NCBI RefSeq assembly: GCF_009832865.1
Contig: NZ_CP047130.1
Location: forward strand, 1,240,001 to 1,304,000
DNA: 64,000 bases
Reading direction: 5' to 3'
Source of the DNA: Colwellia sp. 20A7
GTDB taxonomy: Bacteria > Pseudomonadota > Gammaproteobacteria > Enterobacterales > Alteromonadaceae
A program made the position numbers and the translations under genes. The notes beneath the pieces are model-generated. The model did not search any database. It saw nothing but the letters and a program-made list of their open reading frames with translations, and was not told where the DNA came from. This document shows positions 38,454-47,613 of the stretch, piece by piece. Position 1 is the first letter of the stretch, and each line of letters begins with the position of its first letter.

Positions 38454-38622
38454 AAAAGGATCCTAGCTTGGGTGCTCACCTAATGGATACGGAGTGAGGC
38501 TAATTTTTAAAAAAGCCATATTACCTGAAAAAAAGCAGTGGATCATTAGCATTCAATAAAAGTTATGCTTAAGCAAGTTCAAAAAAAATATTTTACCAGT
38601 ACTTAATAGCGTTAAGATTATG

Positions 38623-40368
38623 TTATGTACGCATATCCGGTATTTCTATATGGTATCTCAGGCCTTGATTTATTTCACTATACGCGGTAATTGTTCCATT
38701 TAAGGTATCCGTTACTAATTTTTTAATAATGTGGGTACCTAACCCCGTACCGCCTTTATTCGATTTTGTTGTATAAAATGCATCAAATAAGTTTTCTTTG
38801 GCTTCTTGAGTAAGACCATGGCCATTATCTTGATAGTCAATAAACAAGTTATTATGATAATACTTTACATCAATAGTTATTTGCCCGCGGTTGATTTGTT
38901 CGAAACCATGAATGATTGAGTTAATTATTAGGTTGATCAGTATTTGCGCTATGGCGCCTGGATGACTACATATTTCGATATTCTTATCACAATGTACTTT
39001 AATACGATGGTTCGTTTTCTTTAATTTGGGATGTATAGATTTGATGATTTCATCAATATAACTGGAAATATTCACTAAACGAATTTTATCTCTCGCTTGA
39101 TCTGTCGCTATATGTTTAAAGCTAGTTATCAATTCAGATGCTCTATGAAGATTATTGGTTAATAATTGCGTACTTTCAGTGGCTTTTTGAATAAAGCTTT
39201 CGATACTTTTTCTTGATATTTTATTTTGGTCGAGAGTTTGCTGTAAATGAGATATTTGCTCAGATAAATAACTTGATGAAGTAATACTAATACCTATTGG
39301 TGTGGTGATTTCATGAGTTACCTCTGCTGACAGTTGGCCGAGTGACGCCATTTGTTCTGCTGCTAATAATCGTTCTTTAGCTTTATTTAATTCTTTAATT
39401 GAATGAACTAAGTCTTTATTGGTTGTCGTCAGTGTTTTTTCTGTTTTACTGTGGCGAAGATTTTCTTCTTGCAACGTTTGCTTTTGTTCTCGTAATTCTT
39501 TTTGTTGAATTTCCATTTTTAGCATAGTGCTACTTAGTGACGATGTTTTTCTGGCAACTTCTTGTTCAAGTAAAAGATTGTTTTCGTCTATTTGCTCTTT
39601 AGCTCTATCGGTTTCTAGTTGAGATACGGCTAACTTTTCCTTAAATTCAACTAACTCATCGATCAAATGGTTATAAGCATCTTCAAGAACATTCAATTCG
39701 TTTTTTTCATAATTCATAGAATGGAGCTTAGAGGCCTCAGGATCATCTAAGTCAACTTGTCTAATTTGTCGGGTTAACTCTTTAAGCGGCGTCGTTAAAA
39801 GTTTATTAAAGGCTAAGGTGAATAAAAAGACTAAAAATGCAGTTTTAACCATGGCATTACCGATAAGAAAGTAGATACCAACTTCAATTCTGCTAAAAAT
39901 TACAGCATTACTCGATAATAAGGTAACACGGCCTACTGAGGTTGTACGGCCTGAGAATTCAAATACAAGCGGGAATGAATGACCAAATAAACCTTCGGTA
40001 ATTGAACTAATACCCTCTGAGGCATCATCTAATGCCATTTTATGTATACTTGATTTTTCAGGAGAAATAACTTCACCTAACTGAGTGATAATGTTATTTG
40101 ATTCATCAGTAACTGTAATCCCCTTAATCATAGGAATAGCAACGAGTCCTTCTGAAATATCAATGGCCTGTTGAGTATTTAATTCCCAAACTGCACGAGT
40201 TAAGCTTCCACTAATTGTTTTTTCTAGGGTGAGAAGCTCACTATTAATATGATTTTTGGTATTAAAATACTCGGCAACTATCTGTATGCCTGTAACACCC
40301 AAGGTTAATATAAAATAAAAAGAGAGCACTCTAGTTAGTAGTTTTCGAGATAGACTCTTTACTTTCAT
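38623..40368 (-). CDS. orphan membrane sensor histidine kinase
   Basis: Inner-membrane kinase of 581 residues: membrane helix about 14-34, periplasmic sensor about 35-165, second helix about 166-190, HAMP-like region about 190-245, a long coiled coil about 245-340, dimerisation domain with H352 in SAEVTHEITTPIG, and an ATPase domain (NLIINSIIHGFEQ, DNGHGL, TGLGTHIIKKLV). The ATPase type resembles the kinases that partner NtrC-like or orphan regulators. No response regulator is adjacent; the nearest is phoB, which already has phoR. Confidence 0.88.
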   Translation of the reverse strand: MKVKSLSRKLLTRVLSFYFILTLGVTGIQIVAEYFNTKNHINSELLTLEKTISGSLTRAVWELNTQQAIDISEGLVAIPMIKGITVTDESNNIITQLGEVISPEKSSIHKMALDDASEGISSITEGLFGHSFPLVFEFSGRTTSVGRVTLLSSNAVIFSRIEVGIYFLIGNAMVKTAFLVFLFTLAFNKLLTTPLKELTRQIRQVDLDDPEASKLHSMNYEKNELNVLEDAYNHLIDELVEFKEKLAVSQLETDRAKEQIDENNLLLEQEVARKTSSLSSTMLKMEIQQKELREQKQTLQEENLRHSKTEKTLTTTNKDLVHSIKELNKAKERLLAAEQMASLGQLSAEVTHEITTPIGISITSSSYLSEQISHLQQTLDQNKISRKSIESFIQKATESTQLLTNNLHRASELITSFKHIATDQARDKIRLVNISSYIDEIIKSIHPKLKKTNHRIKVHCDKNIEICSHPGAIAQILINLIINSIIHGFEQINRGQITIDVKYYHNNLFIDYQDNGHGLTQEAKENLFDAFYTTKSNKGGTGLGTHIIKKLVTDTLNGTITAYSEINQGLRYHIEIPDMRT

Positions 40369-40505
40369 ATTATTTTATTTCGTTTGTTTGGTTATCATTA
40401 TTATGACTTTAACTACTTTTATTAAAAGGATAAAGTTTTTTACATAAATATTCTAAACTTCGGTGAATTGAGAAAGGCAACTTAATATACACAAGTAAGT
40501 TATCT

Positions 40506-40538
40506 TGTCATATTTATGTCATATTTTTGTAATATTCA
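40506..40538 (+). promoter_or_regulatory. triple PhoB box upstream of the porin gene
   Basis: Three 11-bp half-sites in exact register: TGTCATATTTA, TGTCATATTTT and TGTAATATTCA. It ends 95 bp before the porin ATG. A further TGTCATATTAT lies at 40557. This is the clearest PhoB-type site of the window. Confidence 0.75.
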
Positions 40539-40633
40539 GTGATTGTAGTCTTGTATTGTCATATTATGTAAGAAAATGACAGATATATAATCTAAAAATA
40601 AAGAATATTTTTAGAGTTTAAAAGGCTTAAAAC

Positions 40634-41557
40634 ATGAAATTAGTAAAAGGTGCCCTTAGTTTAATGCTTTGTTCAGTTGGAATCGGCTCGGCTTATGCTG
40701 CAAATGTTGATATTTATGGTCGGGCGAATGTTTCCTTGCAATCTTCTGATGACGGCGAAGGTCGCTATAGCGAACTTAAAAGTAATGCTTCTCGAATCGG
40801 TTTTAAAGGCACTCATGATTTGAATGACGACTTAGAAGTTGTCTACCAAGCTGAGTTTCAGATAGATATTGATGGTGATTCTGACGATGCTTTTACTGCG
40901 CGTAATCAATTTATCGGCTTAAGAGGTGCTTTTGGAGAAGTACTATTAGGTAAAAATGATTCAATATTAAAACAATCTCAAGGTAAAACTGATTTATTTA
41001 GTGACTTAAATGGTGATATTAAAACACTTTGGGCGGGTGAAAACCGTTTGAGTGATACTGTTACTTATAAGTCACCTAAATTTAATGGTTTCCAATTAGG
41101 TCTAACCTATATTGTTGAAGACTCTGTAGAAGGTGAAGATGCGCTATCTATCGGGGCTTTTTATGGTGATAAAAACCTGAAAAAATCTCAAGTATATGCA
41201 GCAATCGCTTATGACGCAGAGGTTAAGGGTTTTGACACTATCAGAGCAACAGTACAGACTAAAATTTCAGATGTTATTGTAGGCTTGGTACTTCAAAATC
41301 AAGAAGATATTGCTACAGGTGCCGAAATGGATGGTGTGATGGTTTCAGCTAAATATACCATTGGCGCTACAACGCTTAAAGGTCAATACCAAATAGCTGA
41401 TCATAAAGGTAGTGATAAGAATTCAGGTTTAACTGCTGGCGCAGATTATAAGCTAGCAAGTGATACTAAACTTTATGCTTTTTATACAACGTTTGATGTT
41501 AAAACAGAAAACCAAGATGCCGATTATTTAGGTGTTGGTATTCAGTATGATTTCTAA
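40634..41557 (+). CDS. general porin, probably phosphate-starvation inducible
   Basis: Outer-membrane trimeric porin of the Gram-negative type, 307 residues: signal peptide (about 1-22, ending SAYA), opening strand NVDIYGRANVSLQS, an FxGxxD-like LRGAFGEVLLGKNDS segment (constriction loop region) and a C-terminal phenylalanine (VGIQYDF). The triple PhoB box upstream and the phoB-phoR operon downstream suggest a PhoE-like role in anion or phosphate uptake; specificity cannot be read from sequence. A terminator follows. Confidence 0.88.
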   Translation: MKLVKGALSLMLCSVGIGSAYAANVDIYGRANVSLQSSDDGEGRYSELKSNASRIGFKGTHDLNDDLEVVYQAEFQIDIDGDSDDAFTARNQFIGLRGAFGEVLLGKNDSILKQSQGKTDLFSDLNGDIKTLWAGENRLSDTVTYKSPKFNGFQLGLTYIVEDSVEGEDALSIGAFYGDKNLKKSQVYAAIAYDAEVKGFDTIRATVQTKISDVIVGLVLQNQEDIATGAEMDGVMVSAKYTIGATTLKGQYQIADHKGSDKNSGLTAGADYKLASDTKLYAFYTTFDVKTENQDADYLGVGIQYDF

Positions 41558-41715
41558 TGTTAACCGTTATATAACAATATTTATTTATGTTATGGAAAAT
41601 CGATAAGTAATTAGTGGTGAGATCTTCTTCGAATTGAAATGATGTATTCGCCAGGGTTAAGTAGCAATATGTGTGAACAATTATTAGAAGATAGAACATT
41701 AAAATAGTTATTCAT

Positions 41716-41740
41716 AAAAAAGTCGCATTGCGGCTTTTTT
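41716..41740 (+). terminator. rho-independent terminator after the porin gene
   Basis: AAAAAGTCGC pairs with GCGGCTTTTT (one G-T pair) around ATT, with a T-run. It lies about 160 bp beyond the stop codon; the stretch between shows no gene. Confidence 0.75.
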
Positions 41741-41823
41741 AGTTTTTTAATGTGTATTTAACTAAGTAAAAGCGTACTAAGTAAGTACTTATATTAAGTA
41801 ATTAAGTATGTCACTTAGTCTAC

Positions 41824-41856
41824 TGTCACAAAAGTGTCATTTTTGTTGTGCATAAT
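41824..41856 (+). promoter_or_regulatory. PhoB box upstream of phoB
   Basis: TGTCACAAAAG (41824) and TGTCATTTTTG (41835), followed in register by the degenerate TTGTGCATAAT (41846). It ends 47 bp before the phoB ATG and fits autoregulation of the phoBR operon, as known in E. coli. Confidence 0.7.
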
Positions 41857-41903
41857 AGCAACATTGAAAATTACGTGACGTAAATATATTTTAAGGTATA
41901 GGT

Positions 41904-42611
41904 ATGAGTGGTTACATTTTAGTTGTTGAAGATGAAACTCCAATCAGGGAAATGATCACCTTTGTTTTAGAGCAAAATGGTTTTAACTCGGTCGAAGCTA
42001 TTGATATAAAAGAAGCAAAAGAAAGAATTGTTGAACCTTATCCTGATTTGATCTTGCTTGATTGGATGCTACCCGGTGGCAGTGGTGTCAAACTAGCGAA
42101 AGAATTAAAGCAGGGTGAATACAGCCGTAATATTCCTATTATCATGCTTACTGCACGTGCTGACGAAGATGATAAAGTGAAAGGCCTTGATGCTGGCGTT
42201 GATGACTATGTTACTAAGCCTTTTTCACCTAAAGAATTGATTGCTCGTATTAAAGCGGTAATTCGTCGTGTATCACCGACATTATTAGCCGAAAAAGTAG
42301 AGTTTCATGGCTTAAAGCTAGATCCCGTTTCTCATCATGTCACTATCAATGAAGAAGCCTTAGATTTAGGGCCGACTGAGTTTCGTTTATTGCATTTCTT
42401 TATGACTCATACAGAACGTGTTTATTCACGTGAACAACTGCTTGATAATGTTTGGGGAACCAATGTTTATGTTGAGGATAGAACGGTTGATGTTCATATT
42501 CGACGCTTAAGAAAAGCTATTTCAGGGGCAGGACATGAAGATTTCATCCAAACTGTTCGTGGTGCAGGCTATCGCTTTTCGGGTAAAACAGTCCAAAAGT
42601 CTAAAAATTAA
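41904..42611 (+). CDS. phoB: phosphate regulon response regulator PhoB
   Basis: OmpR-family response regulator of 235 residues. Receiver domain 1-120 with acidic pocket E9/D10, phosphorylation site D53 in LLDWMLPGG and K105-type lysine in [10 protein letters not shown]; winged-helix DNA-binding domain 130-230 with [14 protein letters not shown] recognition helix. The [15 protein letters not shown] and [22 protein letters not shown] features are those of PhoB rather than OmpR. Operon with phoR, 50 bp apart, and preceded by its own PhoB box. Confidence 0.95.
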   Translation: MSGYILVVEDETPIREMITFVLEQNGFNSVEAIDIKEAKERIVEPYPDLILLDWMLPGGSGVKLAKELKQGEYSRNIPIIMLTARADEDDKVKGLDAGVDDYVTKPFSPKELIARIKAVIRRVSPTLLAEKVEFHGLKLDPVSHHVTINEEALDLGPTEFRLLHFFMTHTERVYSREQLLDNVWGTNVYVEDRTVDVHIRRLRKAISGAGHEDFIQTVRGAGYRFSGKTVQKSKN

Positions 42612-42661
42612 ATATTGTTGTAAAACAATACGATTAATAACTACTATAACAAGTATAAATA

Positions 42662-43702
42662 ATGCAAAATCATTTGAATATTAAAGACAAGCAGGACTTC
42701 CGTTTTCACTCAGGAATAGAAGCTCTGCCTGATGCAGCGCTTATCTTGTCGACTGATTTATTAATTGTTTCAGGTAATAAAAAAGCCCAGCGTTTACTGG
42801 GTGTTAATTTTCCTGATGATATTGGTAAGCATATTGAGCATTTACTTGTTGATCCTGTGTTATCCGAATACTTAGCTCAAGATAATTTCGAATCACCTTG
42901 TTTAATTACGTCACCTATTAATGATGAACTGCAATTAGAAATATCAGTGATGTCTTTTGGCGGTGAACGTGTCTTTTTAATGTCTCGTGCTATTGCTAAA
43001 TATCACCGCATGAAAAAAATGCGACGTGAGTTTGTGGCTAATGTGTCTCACGAACTAAAAACGCCACTTACGGTGGTTCGCGGTTACGTTGAAATGATTC
43101 AAGAAACTGAATATGCGCTAGACTCTCATTGGCAAAAAGTATTTTGTACAATCGAAGGGCAAGTCTCTCGAATGGAGCGTTTGGTTGAACAATTACTGAA
43201 TTTATCTAAAGTAGAAAATAATCGTGATGATGACGCGATGAAACCTGTAGATATGCCAAGTCTTATAGAAAACCTTGTTGAAGATGCTAAATGGCTAAAT
43301 CAACTTAAGCAACATGAGATTCTTACTAACATTACGCATGGTATTGGTATTTATGGTATCGAAACTGAGTTGAAAAGTGCATGTACAAATTTGATTTCTA
43401 ATGCCATTGCCTATACGCAGCCTCATGGTGTTATTGACATTAGTTGGCAAAAAAATGGTGATAAAATGATATTTAGCGTTAAAGATAATGGCGATGGTAT
43501 TAAGTCTGAACAATTAAATCGGTTAACAGAACGTTTTTATCGTATTGATAAATCTCGCTCTCGTGATACTGGTGGTTCAGGACTTGGATTAGCGATTGTT
43601 AAGCATGTATTACTTCACCATAAAGCTGAATTAGTGATAACAAGCCAATGGGGGGAGGGCAGCGAGTTCTCTATTTATTTTGATGAAAGCTCAACCCATT
43701 AG
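42662..43702 (+). CDS. phoR: phosphate regulon sensor kinase PhoR, lacking the membrane segment
   Basis: Histidine kinase of 346 residues with a PAS domain (about 18-110), dimerisation domain with H130 in FVANVSHELKTPLTVVRGY and an ATPase domain with NLISNAIAYTQ, DNGDGI and GGSGLGLAIVKH. PhoR of E. coli has 431 residues with two N-terminal membrane helices; here the frame opens directly at the PAS domain and an in-frame TAA lies 6 bp before the ATG, so no membrane anchor is encoded. Location between phoB and lysA supports the name. Either the protein is soluble or it is tethered through PstSCAB/PhoU. Confidence 0.9.
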   Translation: MQNHLNIKDKQDFRFHSGIEALPDAALILSTDLLIVSGNKKAQRLLGVNFPDDIGKHIEHLLVDPVLSEYLAQDNFESPCLITSPINDELQLEISVMSFGGERVFLMSRAIAKYHRMKKMRREFVANVSHELKTPLTVVRGYVEMIQETEYALDSHWQKVFCTIEGQVSRMERLVEQLLNLSKVENNRDDDAMKPVDMPSLIENLVEDAKWLNQLKQHEILTNITHGIGIYGIETELKSACTNLISNAIAYTQPHGVIDISWQKNGDKMIFSVKDNGDGIKSEQLNRLTERFYRIDKSRSRDTGGSGLGLAIVKHVLLHHKAELVITSQWGEGSEFSIYFDESSTH

Positions 43703-43719
43703 TTAATCTACATTTAAAA

Positions 43720-43916
43720 CGTTATTGACGTATGTTGTGAACAGGCGACTGAAGTCGCCCCTACAAAAATGCCCATATAGAAAACGTCCAACGAAAGAAT
43801 TGATTATTATCACCGTAGGGGCGAATTTATTCGCCTAATAATGGATATAACATAATACAGCGTTATTGGCGTGTATTGTGAACAGGCGACTGAAGTCGCC
43901 CCTACAAACGCCCATA
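43720..43916. repeat. cluster of REP-like palindromic repeats
   Basis: Two direct copies of about 57 bp (43720-43777 and 43861-43916), each with the internal hairpin GGCGACT-GA-AGTCGCC and the tail CCCCTACAAA, flank an inverted relative GTAGGGGCGAATTTATTCGCC (43815-43835). The arrangement resembles intergenic palindromic elements spread by a transposase acting in trans. It lies between convergent phoR and lysA. Confidence 0.8.
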
Positions 43917-43918
43917 CA

Positions 43919-45190
43919 TTATTTTAATAACCAATCAGGAATAATATCTTGAGCAATAACTTCTTCATAACTTAAACGCGGTTTAATTACAGCGAATTTT
44001 TTATCATTAACCATTATCTCAGGTGCGTTTAGACGAGTGTTATAGGTTGAAGACATAACAGTACCATAGGCGCCACAGCTTAAAATTCCAATGAGATCGC
44101 CTGCTTTTGCTGTCGGTAACTCTCTATTTTTAGAGAAGGTATCACCAGTTTCACAAACCGGGCCAACAATATCGTAATGGGAAACTTCGGTCACCGAATT
44201 ATTAACCGGTTTTATTTGATGATAAGCATCATACATACTTGGTCTAATAAGGTCATTCATACCAGCATCTAAAATTAAGAACTGGCGCTCTTCCCCTTTT
44301 TTAACATAAACAACACTTGATACAAGTATACCTGCATTACCAACAATTGATCTGCCCGGTTCAATAATTATTTTACAATCTAAATGACTAAGGCAATGTT
44401 TAACTATGGTTGCATAAGCATTTTTGTCAGGTTCAATTTCATCTTCACTGTAATCTATGCCTAAACCACCACCAATATCAATAATAGATATTTTATGGCC
44501 GTCGTTTTTTAATATCGTTACAAATTCAGCTACTTTATTGAACGCTTCTTCAAACGGTACTAAATCTATTAATTGAGAGCCAATATGAACATCGACACCT
44601 TGAACGACGATATTTGGTAATGATGCAGCATAACGATAAACTTCTCTCGCTTTCGCTATTGGAATACCAAACTTATTTTCTGATTTACCTGTGGTTATTT
44701 TTTCATGTGTTTTGGCACAAACATTAGGGTTTATTCGAATTGAAATTGCAGGGAATTTATTTTTTGTCGCAGCTATTTGACTGATTAATAATAATTCTGG
44801 CTCCGACTCAACGTTAAACTGAAAAATATCATTGTCTAACGCTAATGTTATTTCAGCTTCAGTTTTAGCTACACCTGAAAATACAATTTTGTTGGCAGGT
44901 ATGCCTGCACTTAATGCTCTTCTTATTTCACCTTCGGAAACCACATCTGCACCAGCGCCTAAGTCGGACAGTGTTTTTAATATTGCTTGATTAGAATTTG
45001 CTTTTACCGCATAGCAAATCATTGTGTCTAGCTCACTGAATGCTGCTTCGTATTCTAGGTAAGCAGCCTTAATTGCAGAATAAGAATAACAATAGAAAGG
45101 TGTAGGAATGTCCTTAGCTATGGACTCTACGGACACATTTTCTATATGCATTTGATTGTCGAAGTAAGAAATATGAGACTTTGTTTTCAT
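43919..45190 (-). CDS. lysA: diaminopimelate decarboxylase
   Basis: PLP enzyme that makes lysine from meso-diaminopimelate. The 423 residues form the alanine-racemase-type barrel plus C-terminal domain: YAVKANSN with the PLP lysine (about residue 62), HIGSQL, DIGGGLGIDY, EPGRSIVGNAG, and CETGD with the catalytic cysteine. The C-terminus ends IIPDWLLK. Nothing in the flanks indicates a larger lysine operon. Confidence 0.95.
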   Translation of the reverse strand: MKTKSHISYFDNQMHIENVSVESIAKDIPTPFYCYSYSAIKAAYLEYEAAFSELDTMICYAVKANSNQAILKTLSDLGAGADVVSEGEIRRALSAGIPANKIVFSGVAKTEAEITLALDNDIFQFNVESEPELLLISQIAATKNKFPAISIRINPNVCAKTHEKITTGKSENKFGIPIAKAREVYRYAASLPNIVVQGVDVHIGSQLIDLVPFEEAFNKVAEFVTILKNDGHKISIIDIGGGLGIDYSEDEIEPDKNAYATIVKHCLSHLDCKIIIEPGRSIVGNAGILVSSVVYVKKGEERQFLILDAGMNDLIRPSMYDAYHQIKPVNNSVTEVSHYDIVGPVCETGDTFSKNRELPTAKAGDLIGILSCGAYGTVMSSTYNTRLNAPEIMVNDKKFAVIKPRLSYEEVIAQDIIPDWLLK

Positions 45191-45260
45191 AAATAATTCA
45201 AAATTGATTTTAATATAGGAATAATATATTTCTTTTTAGGTTGGTAAGCAAGGGATACTC

Positions 45261-46082
45261 TTACTGATTCCTTTCTTCTAGCAATGAAAAGACAAAATCA
45301 ACCATTTCAGTTTGTACTGATAGGTGATCTTCACCAAAACCATTATTGACTCTTTCTGCTTCCACATTAATATAACGGTAGCCTTTCATTTCAGCATACA
45401 CAGATAATGAACCATCGTCTTCTGAGGGGTCGTAAGCGACTTCAGAGTTTTGCAATACAACATTCCATCCTTGCTCTTTTGCTGCTTCAAAGTCTTCTCT
45501 ATCGGTCATGAAATATAAGTCATCTTCATCATATGAACCATGAGATACATCAATTAAATAGTTAGCCCCGCTAGAGAATTTTTTTTGATAACGAATAATA
45601 GAAACATCACCAACACCATTTTTACCATCATTTTCATAACCATTAGTGTTGTTATGCATAGCAACTAATGCCGTTGGTTTGTTATTACCGTTGAGCGCTT
45701 TAAGCACAAAATGACTGAGTGTTTCAGCTAATTGCTCAGTTTTATTAACCAAGGCTTTTTGCTCAGCAATACTTGGGTTTAATTTTTTTATGCTTTCTAT
45801 ACGCCCATGTGACGTAAACATACGGTTGGGATCTATTTTTACCTTTGTACCACCAACATTTAAGGTAATAAGACGTTTACCATCTTGCCTTAAAATAATG
45901 AACACACCACCTTTATCAACTACTTGCTTAGCAACATATTGATTGGCAACAAATTCAGTTTCGTGTGGAGCAAAAAAGACCCAATCTTTAGTTGAATGGG
46001 TATCACCAACAACTTCTAAATAAATATTAGGTTGCTGTGGAAAAACTAGCGCCTGAGATAATACGAATAGTAAATTATGCAT
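45261..46082 (-). CDS. putative M14-like zinc hydrolase
   Basis: A 273-residue protein with a short hydrophobic N-terminus (about 4-14). I see an ordered set of residues like the M14 metallopeptidase / succinylglutamate desuccinylase fold: HETE at 40-43 (zinc HxxE), IDPNRMF at 83-89 (the DxNRxF-type substrate motif) and H143 in VAMHNN as a possible third zinc ligand. No family name was recognised with certainty; an amidase or carboxypeptidase acting on peptidoglycan-related or other peptides is the best inference. It lies 8 bp after the S66 carboxypeptidase gene in the same operon, which supports a cell-wall role. Confidence 0.6.
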   Translation of the reverse strand: MHNLLFVLSQALVFPQQPNIYLEVVGDTHSTKDWVFFAPHETEFVANQYVAKQVVDKGGVFIILRQDGKRLITLNVGGTKVKIDPNRMFTSHGRIESIKKLNPSIAEQKALVNKTEQLAETLSHFVLKALNGNNKPTALVAMHNNTNGYENDGKNGVGDVSIIRYQKKFSSGANYLIDVSHGSYDEDDLYFMTDREDFEAAKEQGWNVVLQNSEVAYDPSEDDGSLSVYAEMKGYRYINVEAERVNNGFGEDHLSVQTEMVDFVFSLLEERNQ

Positions 46083-46090
46083 AAAGTACT

Positions 46091-47161
46091 CTAGCTAACC
46101 GCTGTTTCAGTTAATATTAATCGCTTATTGGTGGCGTCAAGTTTTGCCATAGCGCCAACAGGTATCGTTGCTATATCATCAATATGTCCAATCATTAAGC
46201 CTTTTAAAACAGGAATATTTAAATCGCCCAAACGCTCTTTAATCACTTCTTCAATACTTAATGAGTTTCCTGTAGCAGTGCAATCGGTACATTTACCAAA
46301 AACAATACCAGCGAGCTTGTCTAATCGACCAGATATTTTTAAGTGCGTTAACATACCGTCAACGCGGTAGGGCGCTTCTTCGACATCCTCTAAAAATAAA
46401 ATTTTATTAGTGTAGTCAGGCTCAAAAGGGGTACCGATTAATTTCACCATCAAAGAAAGGTTTCCGCCAATAAGTTGCCCGTGGGCAACGCCTTGATTGA
46501 TCAAGGTTAGCCTATTGTCTTTTTCCGCTTGTCCTTCTTTTGTTTCAAAAAGAGGCGGTGTGCCAAGATCTATATTAGCTTTAGGGTTAAATAATATATC
46601 TTTAAAGCTTTTTAGGGTGTATTCAGTGAAGTTTTGTTTGGCAATCGGTCCATGAAATGTTACTAAACCGGTACGTGCATAAATAGCATTTAATAATGCT
46701 GTTATATCGCTGTAGCCAATAAGTGCTTTGGGATTCTTTGCGATAAGTTCATAATCTAAATACGGTAAAATTTGAGGTGAGCCGTAGCCACCTCGTAAGC
46801 AAAAAATACCATCAACACTTTTGTCTTCGAACATATTATTAACATCCCAAGCGCGATTCTTATCACTACCTGCAAGATAACCCTTACGTTCAAAAATGTA
46901 TTTGCCTTGTTTTACCTTAAAACCAAAAGATTTAAGTACATCAATGGCAAAATGAATTTCTTCATCTTCCCTAGTGTTACTGCTCGGCGTGATTAAACCT
47001 ATGGTATCTCCTGCTTTTAAACGTTTAGGTTTTATTTGGCTTTTTACATCAGGATTAATGCTAGCTTTGGGCGCAGCGTTAGCATTACTAATGTTAGAGA
47101 ATAGGCTTGTTGCAATAGCTGACGTTAGCATTGCTTTTATAAAGGCACGTCTTTGACTCAT
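46091..47161 (-). CDS. S66 family LD-carboxypeptidase, exported
   Basis: Serine peptidase of the LD-carboxypeptidase/MccF family, 356 residues from the ATG at 47161; a longer in-frame start at 47200 would add 13. The shorter start has an AGGAAT ribosome site and yields a Tat-like signal (MSQRRAFIKAM) with cleavage near SNANA. Catalytic Ser in GYSDIT, with substrate motifs LRGGYGSPQILPYLDY and TFHGP, and conserved GNLSLMVKLIGTPFEP. Cytosolic relatives recycle murein tetrapeptides; here export would put it in the periplasm. Operon with the M14-like gene. Confidence 0.88.
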   Translation of the reverse strand: MSQRRAFIKAMLTSAIATSLFSNISNANAAPKASINPDVKSQIKPKRLKAGDTIGLITPSSNTREDEEIHFAIDVLKSFGFKVKQGKYIFERKGYLAGSDKNRAWDVNNMFEDKSVDGIFCLRGGYGSPQILPYLDYELIAKNPKALIGYSDITALLNAIYARTGLVTFHGPIAKQNFTEYTLKSFKDILFNPKANIDLGTPPLFETKEGQAEKDNRLTLINQGVAHGQLIGGNLSLMVKLIGTPFEPDYTNKILFLEDVEEAPYRVDGMLTHLKISGRLDKLAGIVFGKCTDCTATGNSLSIEEVIKERLGDLNIPVLKGLMIGHIDDIATIPVGAMAKLDATNKRLILTETAVS

Positions 47162-47613
47162 GATTATTCCTGTTTTTAACATAATAAAATAGTATCGCAT
47201 AGGTAATAAATTATTACAGATTTTTTATGTTTATTGAATTTTATATTGCAATAAAAAATATTTTGGTTTTAAAACTTTAACTTTGTGCTGAAAATATACA
47301 CACATTCTATTTTTATTTCTATTCGTTTTAATATTTTTTTTGTTATGTTTTGTTTTTATATGTCACTGTTTATAATAGTATTTTTTGTCTTGTTGTGTGG
47401 GGTTGATAATTTTTAATTATAAATAAAGCTAAAAAAATAAAAATTCTATGTGACTTTTTTGTTGTTTCTTTCGTTGTAAGTTTATCAGGGAAGAAATTAT
47501 TACTCTGACAGTTTTATCCTGCATTAACTTGATTTTATTCATAAATAGTTTTGGGTAATTAATGAATAGTTAGACGCTATTCATTGATGATTAATATAAT
47601 AAAAAAGGAAATT
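47162..47613. promoter_or_regulatory. very AT-rich leader of the giant surface-protein gene
   Basis: About 450 bp of T-rich DNA with long T-runs, which resembles silencer-bound DNA (H-NS type) before surface-protein genes. A 9-bp hairpin, AATGAATAG and CTATTCATT (47561-47585), lies 28 bp before the ATG. AAGGA at 47605 is the ribosome site. No gene is seen. Confidence 0.45.
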
